From: Phocoena phocoena
Lineage: Eukaryota > Chordata > Mammalia > Artiodactyla > Phocoenidae
Direction: 5' to 3'
Length of the DNA: 64,000 bases
Assembly: GCF_963924675.1 (NCBI RefSeq)
Contig: NC_089235.1
Span: 63,980,220 to 64,044,219, forward strand
Position numbers and translations under genes: made by a program. Position 1 is the stretch's first letter. Every line of letters starts with the position of its first letter. The notes beneath the pieces were generated by a model. The model was not told the DNA's origin. It did not search any database and saw only the letters and a program-made list of their open reading frames with translations. Below, one piece after another: positions 23,865-33,655 of the stretch.

Positions 23865-24740
23865 GGGCTCAGGAATGATAAATTTGGCTTCTGGCCACGA
23901 TGGAATAACAAGCGATGTATTTACTCTGTTACCTGAAACAAGCAAACGTTCTAAACAAATATAAGAAACAAAAATGTTGAAGATGTTTGAAATCAACAAA
24001 CAAAGGATGGTGATCCCTGAGAGATAAGAACCAAATAAGATGTGCACAATGATTGCCCCTTGTTACTGCCTTGAGAGATCCTCCAAGCTTCAGTGCAGGG
24101 ACCAAGAACACAGTCAGAGCCCAGAGCACTTCCTGAGTTGGGGAGACTGTGCTAAGTCCAGGAAGAACAAAGTGCTAGAATATGTAGAGCAGAGTACCAG
24201 AGGGGTGACAGCTGAATAGAGAACTTGAGATTCTGTGGCATAAACAAACTAATGAAACAGAAAAGGGAGTATAGAGATAGGCTTGAACATTTGAACAGCT
24301 GATTCTGAAAAAAAGTTCAAAGACTTCATTAAGAAATAAGATAGTCTTTTCAACAAATGTTGCTGAATGACTAGTTAACTATGCAAAAACAGTAACTTAT
24401 TTATACCTTGCAACATATACAACAATTAACTCAAAATAAACTACAGTACTAATTTTAAAGCTCAAAATTACAAAATATCTAGACGGAAACAGGAGAAATT
24501 CGTTATGACCTTAGGTTAAGTAAAGATTTTATAGATATAACCTCAAAAATATGGTCCATAAAAAAGACACAGATAAATTGGGAATTCATTAAAATTAAAA
24601 GTGTCTGCTCTTCAAAAGACACAGTTAAAAGAATGAAGAAACGAACCACAGACAAGAAGAAAATCTCCACAAATGGGCACAAATCAAATATATGATAAAT
24701 ATCTTGGATCAAGATATTGAGTACATAAATCTTAAATATA
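23865..24740 (+). mobile_element. Old L1M/HAL1-like fragment
   Basis: The first half (23865-24320) resembles an old L1M leader: 'ggccacgatggaataacaag', 'ggatggtgatccctgagag', 'attgccccttgttactgcc'. From about 24330 it matches the distal ORF2 of L1M: 'tagtcttttcaacaaatgtt', 'aactcaaaataaactacagt', 'cttcaaaagacacagttaaa'. The region between (ORF1 and most of ORF2) is absent, so the copy is internally deleted or two insertions abut. No coding potential remains. Confidence 0.6.
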
Positions 24741-25560
24741 AGAGGGAGGTCCTGGGGGGAAATATACATTTGGAAGCTATCAGTAAATAGATAATTACTT
24801 GAAGACATACAATTTGATGAGATCATCAAGAAGGTGGATGAAGAGAGAGAATGTAAGTGGTGTAAGGAAATGTCTTGGAGCACGCAGCTGTTAAACATTT
24901 TAAAAGAGGGGAAAAGCACAAGAGACTGAGAAGGAGGGGCTCATGCTGTAGGAAGAAAACAAGGATACTGCAATGTCTTAGACACCATGAAAGGAGTATT
25001 TCAGGGAGGAGGAAGTAGTCAACTGTGTTCAATGATTTTGGTAGGTCAAATACGTTGAGGAGTGAGAATTGACCATTAAGTTTAGCAGTGTGGAAGCCAT
25101 TGGTGACACTGAAAAGGGTCATATTTTGTGATGAGGTAATAAAGGCAAAATTCTGTTTGGAGTGGTAGATTTAGGAGAAAATAGGAGGTGAGGAACTGGA
25201 GACAGCCAGTCCAGAAAATTCTTTCAAGGAACTTTGCTTTAAGGAGATCAGAAAGTTGGCATGATACCAGGAGAGGGGAAGGTGAAATCAAAAGAAGTTC
25301 CTCTGTACCAAAATGAGAGAAATAACAGTGTGTGTGCTGATAGGATTAATTCAGGAGATGGAAACATTGATGATATAAAGAAGAGAGGGCAATTAATAGA
25401 GTGGCATTGTTGAGTAAATAAAAGGGAATAGGATCTCGCACTGAGAGGAAGGGGTTAGCCTTAACTAGGGGTACGGACAGCTTACTAACTATAAAATGGG
25501 AGAAAGCAGAGTATGCAGACATTAATACTGCAAAGTGGAAAGATATGACAGTAGGAGTTT
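24741..25560 (+). repeat. Ancient interspersed repeat fragment
   Basis: Matches the second half of the same unnamed ancient repeat seen at 1300-1995: 'gagactgagaaggaggggc', 'agtcaactgtgttcaatg', 'gaattgaccattaagtttag' and 'gaactttgctttaaggaga'. The minus-strand frames over 24503-25291 are chance openings in it. Confidence 0.5.
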
Positions 25561-25584
25561 ATAAAAGTTCTATTCTGAATGATT

Positions 25585-25725
25585 CTATGGGAGGCGGTGG
25601 TATTTTATGGCCGCTTTTGCCCTACAAAGGCAAAGTTAAATAGCTGTGACACAGACCATATGTCCCACAAAGCCTAAAATATAATATTTACTATATGGCC
25701 TTTTCCAGAAAAAAGTTTGCCAAAG
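25585..25725. mobile_element. hAT-Charlie-type DNA transposon fragment
   Basis: Phrases such as 'ttaaatagctgtgacacaga', 'tgtcccacaaagcctaaaat' and 'cagaaaaaagtttgccaa' match a common non-autonomous hAT repeat of placental genomes. One terminal end ('gtttgcc') is visible and the other is lost. The family name is left open. Confidence 0.55.
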
Positions 25726-27384
25726 AGATTGACGCTTCTGAGTTCCAGCTTAGTCATGTATTCAAAGAAATTTTAACAAGTGTCTACTATATACCATGTT
25801 CTTTGCAAGGTAGTGGGATAGAAAGAGCTACTGAAATTGACATGATCTCTCATTCCTTCCCTTGTTCATGTCTGATTATTTTCCTCGACACACAGTAGAA
25901 GCAGCTTCTGCAAGTTATCATAACTTAAATGGCACATACACTAGACAGCCTCTGTCTTACTTGTTCCCTTGGCCAATTTTGAACATATTAACACATATCC
26001 CATGTTCTCAAGAGCCTAGAATCATCCTTTCATCCTCTTTATGTGAAAAGTTTCAGTGCATCTTTCAAAAAACCAGGCACAATGACAGACAACTTATAAA
26101 TTTCTGTCTTAGGAGTTTGGAAGGCATTTACCGAGATGAAATAGAGGAGGAGGTGTTGGGTCGATAAGAAGAAGTTAAAAATAGTGACTTGGGCTAGAGA
26201 CAAATGCAATTTTAAGAATCATTAGCATATAGATGATAGTTGAACCTATGGGAGTAGAAAAAAAATGAGAAGCTTGTGGGTTATTCAGGGAAGTTAAAAG
26301 TAACCAGAAGACAACAGTATAGTACGAGTCAATTCAATTCAACTAACTGATAGTTCCCCCAGTGCTCACTATTTGCCAGGATATATAGAGAATTTGAGCA
26401 AAGTAATATAATAAAAAATTAAAGAGGAACAAGGTGGAAAACCAACCGGAACCTTCTAGATTACTTAGGAAAAAAATGTGTAAGATGGTACTTCGTTTAA
26501 TGAATTTACAAAATACAGCACTTAACCATATTTTGAACACATTTTTATGACTAAAAATTATTTAATGTGTTGTCATTACATTTACACAGCCAAGCCACCC
26601 AAGAAGTACTTTTATTTAGATTTTCACACAATGTTTATTTTTTTCAATTTGTACACAATTTATTCAGAATATCACATTCCTTATCTGAATCCATTTTTAT
26701 TGGAGTTTTTCTCAAAAGTGGCATCTTTGTTTCCTTCAGGCCACTTTTCATATTTTACATCTAACTCAATAAATGTCAAAAGTGGCTATATTTCTGGAAT
26801 AATGGCCTGAAATTTTTTTTGCTGTTTACAACTTTCCCACTTATTTTTTAGCCTTAAAATATTGTTTCCCATGATAGCAGAGTCAAAACAATGTTGTAAG
26901 GAGATAACTTTCCATTGTCTTGTTTCAACCCATAATAAACAATAAAACTGTCAACTTCTTAATTCTTCCTCTGCCCACCTCTCTCTTTATGACCCTGAAG
27001 TTCATTTATAACGGGGGAAGCTGTTAAGGGGCACTGTTGGTGGGCTGGGTTCTCAGAAGTATACAGTTTCACAGAGAATGCAAACTTTGGGGGTTTCTCT
27101 TTTTCTTTAATTTTAAAAAATTTCTCCTTTTAAATAAAGGCAAGAGAAGCAGCTAAACATGTGGTTGATCTGATTAGAAAATTAGAAATCATGTGGAACT
27201 GATTTTAAAAATTGTGCAAAATAATTTTTAATTAAGAAAAATTTATTTTCACTAAATGTATTTTTAAGCAAATCCTTTTCTGGTATATTTTATAATCCAT
27301 TATTTTGGCCTTAGTTCCTCAGCTGCAGTATGGGAGGACAAATAGCTGTTTTACAAAATGGCATCCCTTCCTAAAATGATATTA
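25726..27384. other. Intergenic DNA with a small ancient-repeat piece
   Basis: No gene. A piece near 26170-26330 ('atcattagcatatagatgat', 'tgaacctatgggagtag') is a third fragment of the ancient repeat at 24741. Around 26707-26810 the words 'caaaagtggc' (twice) and 'ggccactttt' form a weak inverted arrangement. The rest is AT-rich and unrecognised. Confidence 0.45.
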
Positions 27385-27392
27385 ATGTAGAT

Positions 27393-27610
27393 CAGGGTTT
27401 CTCAGTCTTGGCACCATTGACATTTTGGCTGAGAAACTTTTGTTTGTGAGAGGCTATCCTGTGTAAAATAGGACATTTAGCAGTAACCCTGGCCACTACC
27501 CACTAGATGCGAGTAGCATCCCTCGAATTGGGACAATCAAAAATGTTTCCAGACGTTGTCAGTTGTCCCCAGGGGTGAGGGTGGTGAGGAAGGAGGATGA
27601 GAATAACTAA
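27393..27610 (+). mobile_element. MER20-like hAT transposon
   Basis: Nearly complete short non-autonomous hAT element: the left end 'cagggtttctcagtcttggc', then 'gaggctatcctgtgtaaaat', 'actacccactagatgcgagt' and 'ccagacgttgtcagttgtcc', to a degraded right end 'gatgagaataac'. No intact 8-bp target duplication was found. Confidence 0.7.
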
Positions 27611-27690
27611 GGCAAATTTAACAAAATCAATATTATTTAATGATAATTATTGAAGAAAAATTTAATGAGGAGGTTTTGGAGTTTTGGTTT

Positions 27691-27766
27691 ATCTCCCTCC
27701 CTCCCTTCCTCCCTTCCTTCCATCTCTCCTTTTTTTCCTTGTTCCCTCCCTTCCTTTTTTCCTTCT
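27691..27766. repeat. Pyrimidine-rich low-complexity tract
   Basis: CCCT/CCTT-type pyrimidine run on the plus strand, purine-rich on the minus. It directly precedes the left 168-bp repeat that flanks the LTR. The frames across it reflect composition only. Confidence 0.85.
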
Positions 27767-27770
27767 TTGC

Positions 27771-27940
27771 TTTCACACATAAATCCTTATTCAACAAAAT
27801 TTCACATGGAAGTCCAATGTGCAAAATTTTACATAAAATTCCAATGTGTGAAAGTCTAACATATAGGCTGAACTCCTTGATATGTGTGGTCCTGTGATTT
27901 ACTGCATTTATCATGATTTTTATTTTCTGTATTTTATGAT
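27771..27940 (+). repeat. Left copy of a diverged direct repeat
   Basis: About 168 bp that recur, diverged but colinear, at 28438-28604. Matching landmarks are 'ttttacat', 'ggctgaactccttga' against 'ggctgctctccttga', 'tgtggtcctgtgatttact' against 'tgtggccctgagacttact', and a shared end 'tttctgtattttatgat'. The LTR lies exactly between the two copies. The family of the repeat is not recognised. Confidence 0.75.
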
Positions 27941-28432
27941 GTTATAAAAAGCTTGCTGGCCAGGGAAAGACTGCTGCTCCCAGAGCAAGCCCTTTTTTAG
28001 CAATGGGCTCAACTGAGAACACTTCTCTCATATGTAAACCAACCAATCCTGAGTCTACAGCCCCTCCCCCTTCCCCCCACCCCTCCCCTCCAGCTCCTTA
28101 TCTAGCTCTCACACACCAAGCCAATATCACTTTGCCTTCTGTCCCAGGTATCAGGCAACCAGAGATCAATCACCCCTTTAGCCCAAAGCCTGCTGGAATT
28201 ATTCAAACTATCCAATCCTAAAATATATCCCTTACCTTTCCTTTCCTTTCCTGTGAAATCCCCAATAAAGACTCTAGTCTAGACTTTGCCCCTTGCTCCT
28301 CTCTCCTGCCACCTAACCAAACCCTGGCACTTCCCCGGTGGCCCTGCCCGGCGTGAAGTGACCCCCTCTTCGGGGCCTGTGAGTATAATGAATTACCTCG
28401 AAGCTTCATGCTCATTTCTCCCTGTGTCCACA
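27940..28432 (+). mobile_element. Solo ERV-type LTR
   Basis: About 490 bp beginning TG ('tgttataaaaagcttgctgg') and ending CA ('cctgtgtccaca'). It has a C-rich U3, a TATA-like 'ctaaaatatatccc', AATAAA at 28264-28269, and an R/U5 with 'ttccccggtggccctgcc' and 'tcttcggggcctgtgagta'. The arrangement is typical of class I ERV LTRs in cetartiodactyls. No gag, pol or env sequence adjoins it, so it is a solo LTR. A short target duplication could not be identified because the flanks are themselves the ends of a larger repeat. Confidence 0.7.
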
Positions 28433-28437
28433 TCGAC

Positions 28438-28604
28438 TTTACACAGACGTAAACATCCATTTACTTTTACACATGAGACCAATATGTACAATTTTACATG
28501 GACAGCTAATACGTGAAATTCTTGCAGATGGGCTGCTCTCCTTGAAATGGTGTGGCCCTGAGACTTACTGTAATAATCATGTTTTTATTTCTGTATTTTA
28601 TGAT
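28438..28604 (+). repeat. Right copy of a diverged direct repeat
   Basis: Partner of 27771-27940, same orientation, ending 'tttctgtattttatgat' at 28604. The divergence from the left copy is well above that expected for a target-site duplication, and at 168 bp it is far too long for one. Confidence 0.75.
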
Positions 28605-28852
28605 ATTTGCGAGATATGAGCAAAATTTACACTCTTAAAACACTGACCCTCTTGACTCTGCTGTATCTTCCAACTCTCCAGCCCAATGACTACTGAAAAG
28701 GTGCTGTCGATACTTTGACTTCTTTAATCCTCATAAATGAATTGATGTAGGTATTAGCACCTCAGACTGACAGAAGCTTAGCTATTCAGTGGTTTCCCAA
28801 ATTTAATTGTAATTTTTTTCCATAGCAAAATACTTTCTTAAATTGAATCTTT

Positions 28853-29057
28853 TTTTTTTTTTTTTTCTGTACACGGGCCTCTCACTGTTGTGGCCTCTTC
28901 CGTTGCGGAGCACAGGCTCCGGACGCGCAGGCTCAGCGGCCATGGCTCACGGGCCCAGCCGCTTCGCGGCACATGGGATCCTCCCGGACCGGGGCACGAA
29001 CCCGTGTCCCCTGCATCGGCAGGCGGACTCTTAACCACTGCGCCACCAGGGAAGCCC
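28853..29057 (-). mobile_element. CHR-1-type SINE, well preserved
   Basis: Antisense CHR-1 keeping most CpGs ('ccggacgcgcaggctcagcg', 'cctcccggaccggggcacga'). It is flanked by a 13-bp duplication, 'taaattgaatctt' against 'taaattgagtctt' (28840-28852 and 29058-29070). The number of retained CpGs suggests a relatively young copy. Confidence 0.95.
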
Positions 29058-29575
29058 TAAATTGAGTCTTAATTAAGGGTGAGCCACTATTAGACTTGTG
29101 CTGTATGTGGTATGTACACTAATATTAAGGATTGAATGTTGCCATTATTTATTTTATGGATTAGCTTCAACCTCATCCACTGAAGTTCTCCTTGCCACTA
29201 GTTTGTTCCTCTACGATTGACTGCATTCAAATGAAAATGCAAATTGAAATGTGCCTCTTTTTCTCAGAACCGCATGTTGATTTCTTGTCATTTGCCACAT
29301 ATGAGTTAAACTCCTTAAGGTAGCATATGGAGTTCTCCAAGATATAGCCTCTGCCTACCTCTCCATGTTTATAACTCACTTGAATATCATTCTACTGCTC
29401 ATAAAGTTCCCTGTGTCTATTCCCACCTTCACATCTATGTGAGTGTTTCTGACATGGATGCTTATGCATCTCTGCTTGGAAGAGACCCTTCCTTTCAGCT
29501 AATTCCTTTTCATTTATTACAGCTCAACTCATGGATTATCAATGTTAGTAAAACCTTTCTTAGTAACTCTATTCA

Positions 29576-29697
29576 TTTTTTTTTTTTTGCACACGCTGCA
29601 GGGCATGTGGGATCTTAGTTCCCTGACCAGGGTTCAAACCCATGCCTCCTGCAGTGGAAGCATGGGATCTTAACCACTGGACCACCAGGGAAGTCCC
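29576..29697 (-). mobile_element. Short CHR-family SINE
   Basis: Antisense element of about 120 bp: T-rich tail, 'gcatgtgggatcttagttcc', 'ctgaccagggttcaaaccc' and the head 'accaccagggaagtccc'. The middle of the family body is absent. No clear target-site duplication. Confidence 0.82.
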
Positions 29698-29815
29698 AGG
29701 AATGCTGTTCTTAACTCTGGGTTATATACGTTTGTTTCTATTCTTAATACCTTTATAATAATCTGTTACCTCTCTATCACTACTCTTAGAACACAGCAAT
29801 GTAATTATCTGTTTT

Positions 29816-29968
29816 TGTTTATTTGTTTTTTGGGTTTTTTTTGTTGTTGTCGTTGCTGTTGTTGATTTTCTTTGGCTTGCAGGATCTTAGTTTCCTGGTC
29901 AGGGATCAAAACTGGGCCCCAGAAGTGAAAGCGTCGAGTCCTAACCCCTGGACTGCCAGGGAATTCCC
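29816..29968 (-). mobile_element. CHR-family SINE ('gggaattccctgg' type)
   Basis: Antisense element with 'gcaggatcttagtttcctgg', 'tcagggatcaaaactgggc' and the head 'ctgccagggaattccc'. The flanking duplication 'aattatctgtttt' (29803-29815 and 29972-29984) confirms the insertion. The head differs from the CHR-1/CHR-2 copies and marks another tRNA-derived subfamily. Confidence 0.88.
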
Positions 29969-30050
29969 TACAATTATCTGTTTTGATGCTTATCTCCTAT
30001 ACTATCTGACAATTTTTTGAGAACAAGGTTGTAGAATTAATTTAAAAATC

Positions 30051-31880
30051 AATACCTTGAATAGACTGTGAATATGGGAATTGTATAAATCTTTGTTGGC
30101 TACATGGATCAATTTCATCTTAGTATCCTCAAATTAACAACTAGGTTACATTTTTATAATGGTGCTAAAAAAATTATCTTTTAAAAATAGGACAGTCTCC
30201 TTAGCTTGCCTAGAATGTTCTATTGAGTGCAAATCTCAGGATGAGAAAGTGTGAAGAGACCTACAGAAATTCATTACCATTTTTTTGAAAAACAATTACA
30301 TGACACATTTTTTTCTTATTGATTGCCACAGGCAGGCTCATCTTTGAGGACAGAGGATGACGTATATATTTTGAGATATTTTAACAATAACAGAAGTAGA
30401 ACATGACTCATTGAGCCTTTAAGTGGAAGGAAAAATAATTTCAGGTTGCAGCTTTCAATTTAGATAAATATACAAACCACCTGGGAGTCATATACGTTTT
30501 AAACTCTGAAATTAAAGTAAATAAGTGGGGGGAGTGGAGTCAGGAGTGAGAGAGTCGATGTTTTATAGAAACTATAGATTTAGGCAATCTTGTTGAAGTA
30601 AATTGTATTCTTAAAAAACCTAACATGATTAAAGACACTATATAAAAGCTTAGGTAATCCTAACTGAAGTCAGTGATTAGAAAAAAAAAAAAAAGGTTTG
30701 CAATCATGTAGGCAAAGGTTTCAATGTGGTGTTTGTTAACTTATGATTGTCCTTGCCCAGCTTCTTTGTCCTTTGTGAATCCTCAGTGATTTTTCCCACT
30801 CACATTCTCTTTCCCTGGAACTGTTGTTATTCTGTCTTTCCTTCCCAATACGGTCAGAAAACTGCACTGGAAGCTCAAAGGGAAATTATGCCTTACCTTA
30901 ACCAGATAAACTTCTTTATTAGACCCTGGAAATGAATTCTAAAGTCTCACTTGATTATACCTGTAAGTTAAGGGTGACATATCGTTCATCAGGGATAAAT
31001 GCTAAATGATCTATTCTCAGAAAGCACTTTAAGGCTAAGATCACTAAAGCCCTGTGTACATAGTATCCAACAGCGATGTAATGTGTGAACAATTATAAAA
31101 TGAGTCACTGTGATTCTCCACCTTTGCAAAAGCACTTCTTTTTGAAAACTGTGTTTTTCAAAATGATCTTTCCTTCCTCTGCTCAGTATCCCAGGGCTCA
31201 GCGTTCTACTGCCAATATTCTTTGAGGTACAAGAAAATGCCTGAACTTTCCCAGATGGTCATGTTGGAACTTAATTGAAGACACACCTCTACTACAATTA
31301 GCTGGGAAAGTTGGAACTAGTGTTTCTTAAAAGCCCATCAAAATGTTAGTCATTGCATCATGATTATAATATTCTGAGGCAGAATTATACCCATTTTATA
31401 GATGATAGGAGCATTAGCACAGTACTGCAATTGCCTTCACCTACTTCTTAGAACAGCCTACATAACAAGCTAAAGGAAAGAAACATTTCAAGGTCAGAGT
31501 GCAGTTCATCCCTGCAGTTTGGGATGCTCAGCAAGGACTGGCAGGGATGTCCAGTGCCCATGGAAGACTCTCAACTGACTCATAGAAGTTATTCACTCAC
31601 CCAGGGTCATAGAGGCGGTAAAGTCTTTCTGCTTCATCATATTGAATTCATTTCAGACTCTCCAAGTACACTCATACTTGCTGCTTTTGAGCCCCACTAC
31701 GGAGATTTACGGTCCACTACTTACACTCTCTTTCTAAATCTGGCTCAACATTTGTCCATTTTCCTGTGATCCTTATTACATTTTACATGCTGACTACCAT
31801 TATACACAAAGTCTTGCGCCTGGTCTTATCTTTTGCTTTTTATAATTTTTTTGTTCCTTTAAACTCTGTACTCTTACACT
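30051..31880. other. Intergenic DNA, nothing firmly recognised
   Basis: About 1.8 kb with no gene. A weak MIR-like word occurs near 31385-31410 ('acccattttatagatgat'). A run of 15 A lies near 30680. Small frames at 30747 and 31524 show no domain, conserved start context or splice logic that I can support. Confidence 0.5.
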
Positions 31881-31884
31881 TCGA

Positions 31885-32345
31885 GGCAGAATAGGACAGT
31901 GATTAGAAGCACACATCTGTATGTCAGATTGCACGATTTCCAATTAGATCATCGGTTCTTTATAGTTGTGTGGTATTGGGCCCTGAATATAAAATCTTTT
32001 TTTTCCTTTGATATTTATAAGAAAAATATTTTATCTTTCAAATTTTTATTGGAGTCTAGTTGATTTACAATGTTGTGTTAGTTTCTGCTGTACAGCAAAG
32101 TGAATCAGTTATGCATATACATATATCCACTCTTTTTTACATTATTTTCTCATAGAGGTGCATATGTATATATATAAAATCTTGATGCTTCAGTTTGTGC
32201 CTCTGTAAACAGGGGTATAATACACATTCCTCAAAGAGTAACTGTGGGATTAATTGAATTAAAATAGATGATCAATTAGAAGAGTGCTTGTCACACAATA
32301 AGCACTCAATAAGTGTTAATATCATCATCGCCACCGCCGTAATTA
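31885..32345 (+). mobile_element. MIR SINE split by an L1 fragment
   Basis: Plus-strand MIR: 'gacagtgattagaagcacac', 'tagttgtgtggtattgggcc' on the left of the insertion, then 'tgcttcagtttgtgcctctg', 'gggattaattgaattaaaat' and 'cacaataagcactcaataag' on the right. An L1 3' fragment (31999-32171) interrupts it precisely, and the MIR consensus is continuous once the insertion is removed. Confidence 0.78.
31999..32171 (-). mobile_element. Severely 5'-truncated L1 3'UTR
   Basis: About 170 bp of antisense L1 tail ('ttattggagtctagttgatt', 'ctgctgtacagcaaagtg'). It is flanked by a perfect 12-bp target-site duplication, 'atataaaatctt', at 31987-31998 and 32172-32183. This is a genuine very short insertion into a MIR. 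Confidence 0.9.
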
Positions 32346-33334
32346 TTATATTCATCCTCACCATTCTACCAAAGCTGTTTCCTCAATAACATTTAGGTAA
32401 CTCTTAATTTTTAAAAGCAATGGATATTTTTCAATTTTTGTTACTTTTGATTCACGTTTGCAAAACATGGTCCTGTTGACCATTGTGTCCGTCAGAGTCC
32501 AGCACAGAAACAAGCCACTCTACATATTTCAAGCAGTATGGTACGAACACTGGGAATTAGTTGCTTACAAAATCATTTGATTGGAGGACTGGAAACCAAT
32601 CAAATGATTGGAGGACAGGAAGCCAATCAAAAAGGGCACCACTGTACTACTGAGTCCAAGAGCACATCATCACTGATAGGACTCAGAGGTCAGGATGCTG
32701 TTCTGCGCCGCTACTTACACTATTACGAATGCCATTCGTACTCTTGAAGGTAGGCTCAAGCTACCAGAAAACTGAATCTGAAGAGTCAACTGTTTCTAAA
32801 CAGCCACATTTCATACTATTCCTTGTTAACAGAAATTGTAGCAGGAAGGAGATCTGTATCTCACATCATCCTTGGCAAAGGAGTTTGGGACATGTAGTTT
32901 TTAGCTTCTTTTTTTCTTTTTCTTTTGTCCTGAAAGTTCTGTGCTGATAACTTCAACTGTCATCACCCTTTAGCAAACTACCAAATCCTTACTCACAGCT
33001 CTGACCTTCTTTCTTTAATTTCAAATACATTGTTCCAAGAAATATTGGAAATTTTCACATGTCTATCATACCATAGCCTCAAACTCAATATATTTATAGT
33101 GTAACTAAACAAACGCAAAATTCAACCAAAATGTCTCTCTGTAGGTACGATTTTAATTAGTGACGCATTTTCTCCAAAGTGTTCAGGTGAAAATTTTTGT
33201 TTATCACAACCTAAAAATTCTCCTACTCTTGTTTGATGCATAGTTAAATGGTGGAAATTCTGAAAGAGTAAATAGACTGCATGGTCTTCAGATGATCTTC
33301 CATAAACCTCAAATCTTTTATTTTGGCTTTTCCT
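32346..33334. other. Intergenic DNA with a small tandem duplication
   Basis: No gene seen. The only clear structure is the 27-bp tandem duplication at 32578-32631. The two plus-strand frames (32538-32747 and 32729-32947) show no recognisable domain. Confidence 0.5.
32578..32631. repeat. 27-bp tandem duplication with CCAAT palindromes
   Basis: Two adjacent 27-bp units (32578-32604 and 32605-32631) with two mismatches. Each unit starts TGATTGG and ends CCAATCAAA, so each is a partial inverted repeat and the pair carries CCAAT/ATTGG motifs four times. Whether this binds NF-Y is unknown. Confidence 0.9.
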
Positions 33335-33655
33335 TTTCTTAATTAATTTTTATTGGAGTATAGTTGCTTTACAATGTGTTAGCTTCTACTGCACAGCAAA
33401 ATGAATCAGCCATGCGTACACATATATCAGGTCCCTTTTGTATTTCCCTCCCATTTAGGACACCACAGTGCATTAAGTAGAGTTCCCTGTGCTATACAGT
33501 ATGTTCCCCTCAGTTGTCTATTTTATACACAGTATCAATAGTGTATATGTGTCAATCCCAATCTCCCAATTCCTCCCACCCCACCACTTTCCTCCTTGGT
33601 ATCCATACATTTGTTCTCTATGTCTGTGTCTCTATTTCTGCTTTGCAAACAAGGT
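33335..33655 (-). mobile_element. 5'-truncated L1 3'UTR
   Basis: Antisense L1 tail: 'tttttattggagtatagttg', 'aagtagagttccctgtgcta', 'tgtcaatcccaatctcccaa' and 'ccatacatttgttctctatg'. About 320 bp, so it is truncated in the 3'UTR. No clear target-site duplication. Confidence 0.85.

Larger units (their letters stand above)
29290..30050 (+). mobile_element. L2 LINE 3' region, interrupted by two SINEs
   Basis: Plus-strand L2-like sequence: 'tctgcctacctctccatg', 'acccttcctttcagctaatt', 'acagctcaactcatggat'. After the two SINEs it continues 'cttatctcctatactatctg' and 'ttgagaacaagg'. The SINEs at 29576-29697 and 29816-29968 are both antisense. The L2 is the oldest layer here and has no coding potential. 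Confidence 0.6.

Noticed and set aside
27633..27914. A 93-residue minus-strand frame
   Set aside because: It crosses a pyrimidine/purine low-complexity tract and the left 168-bp repeat; no domain is visible.
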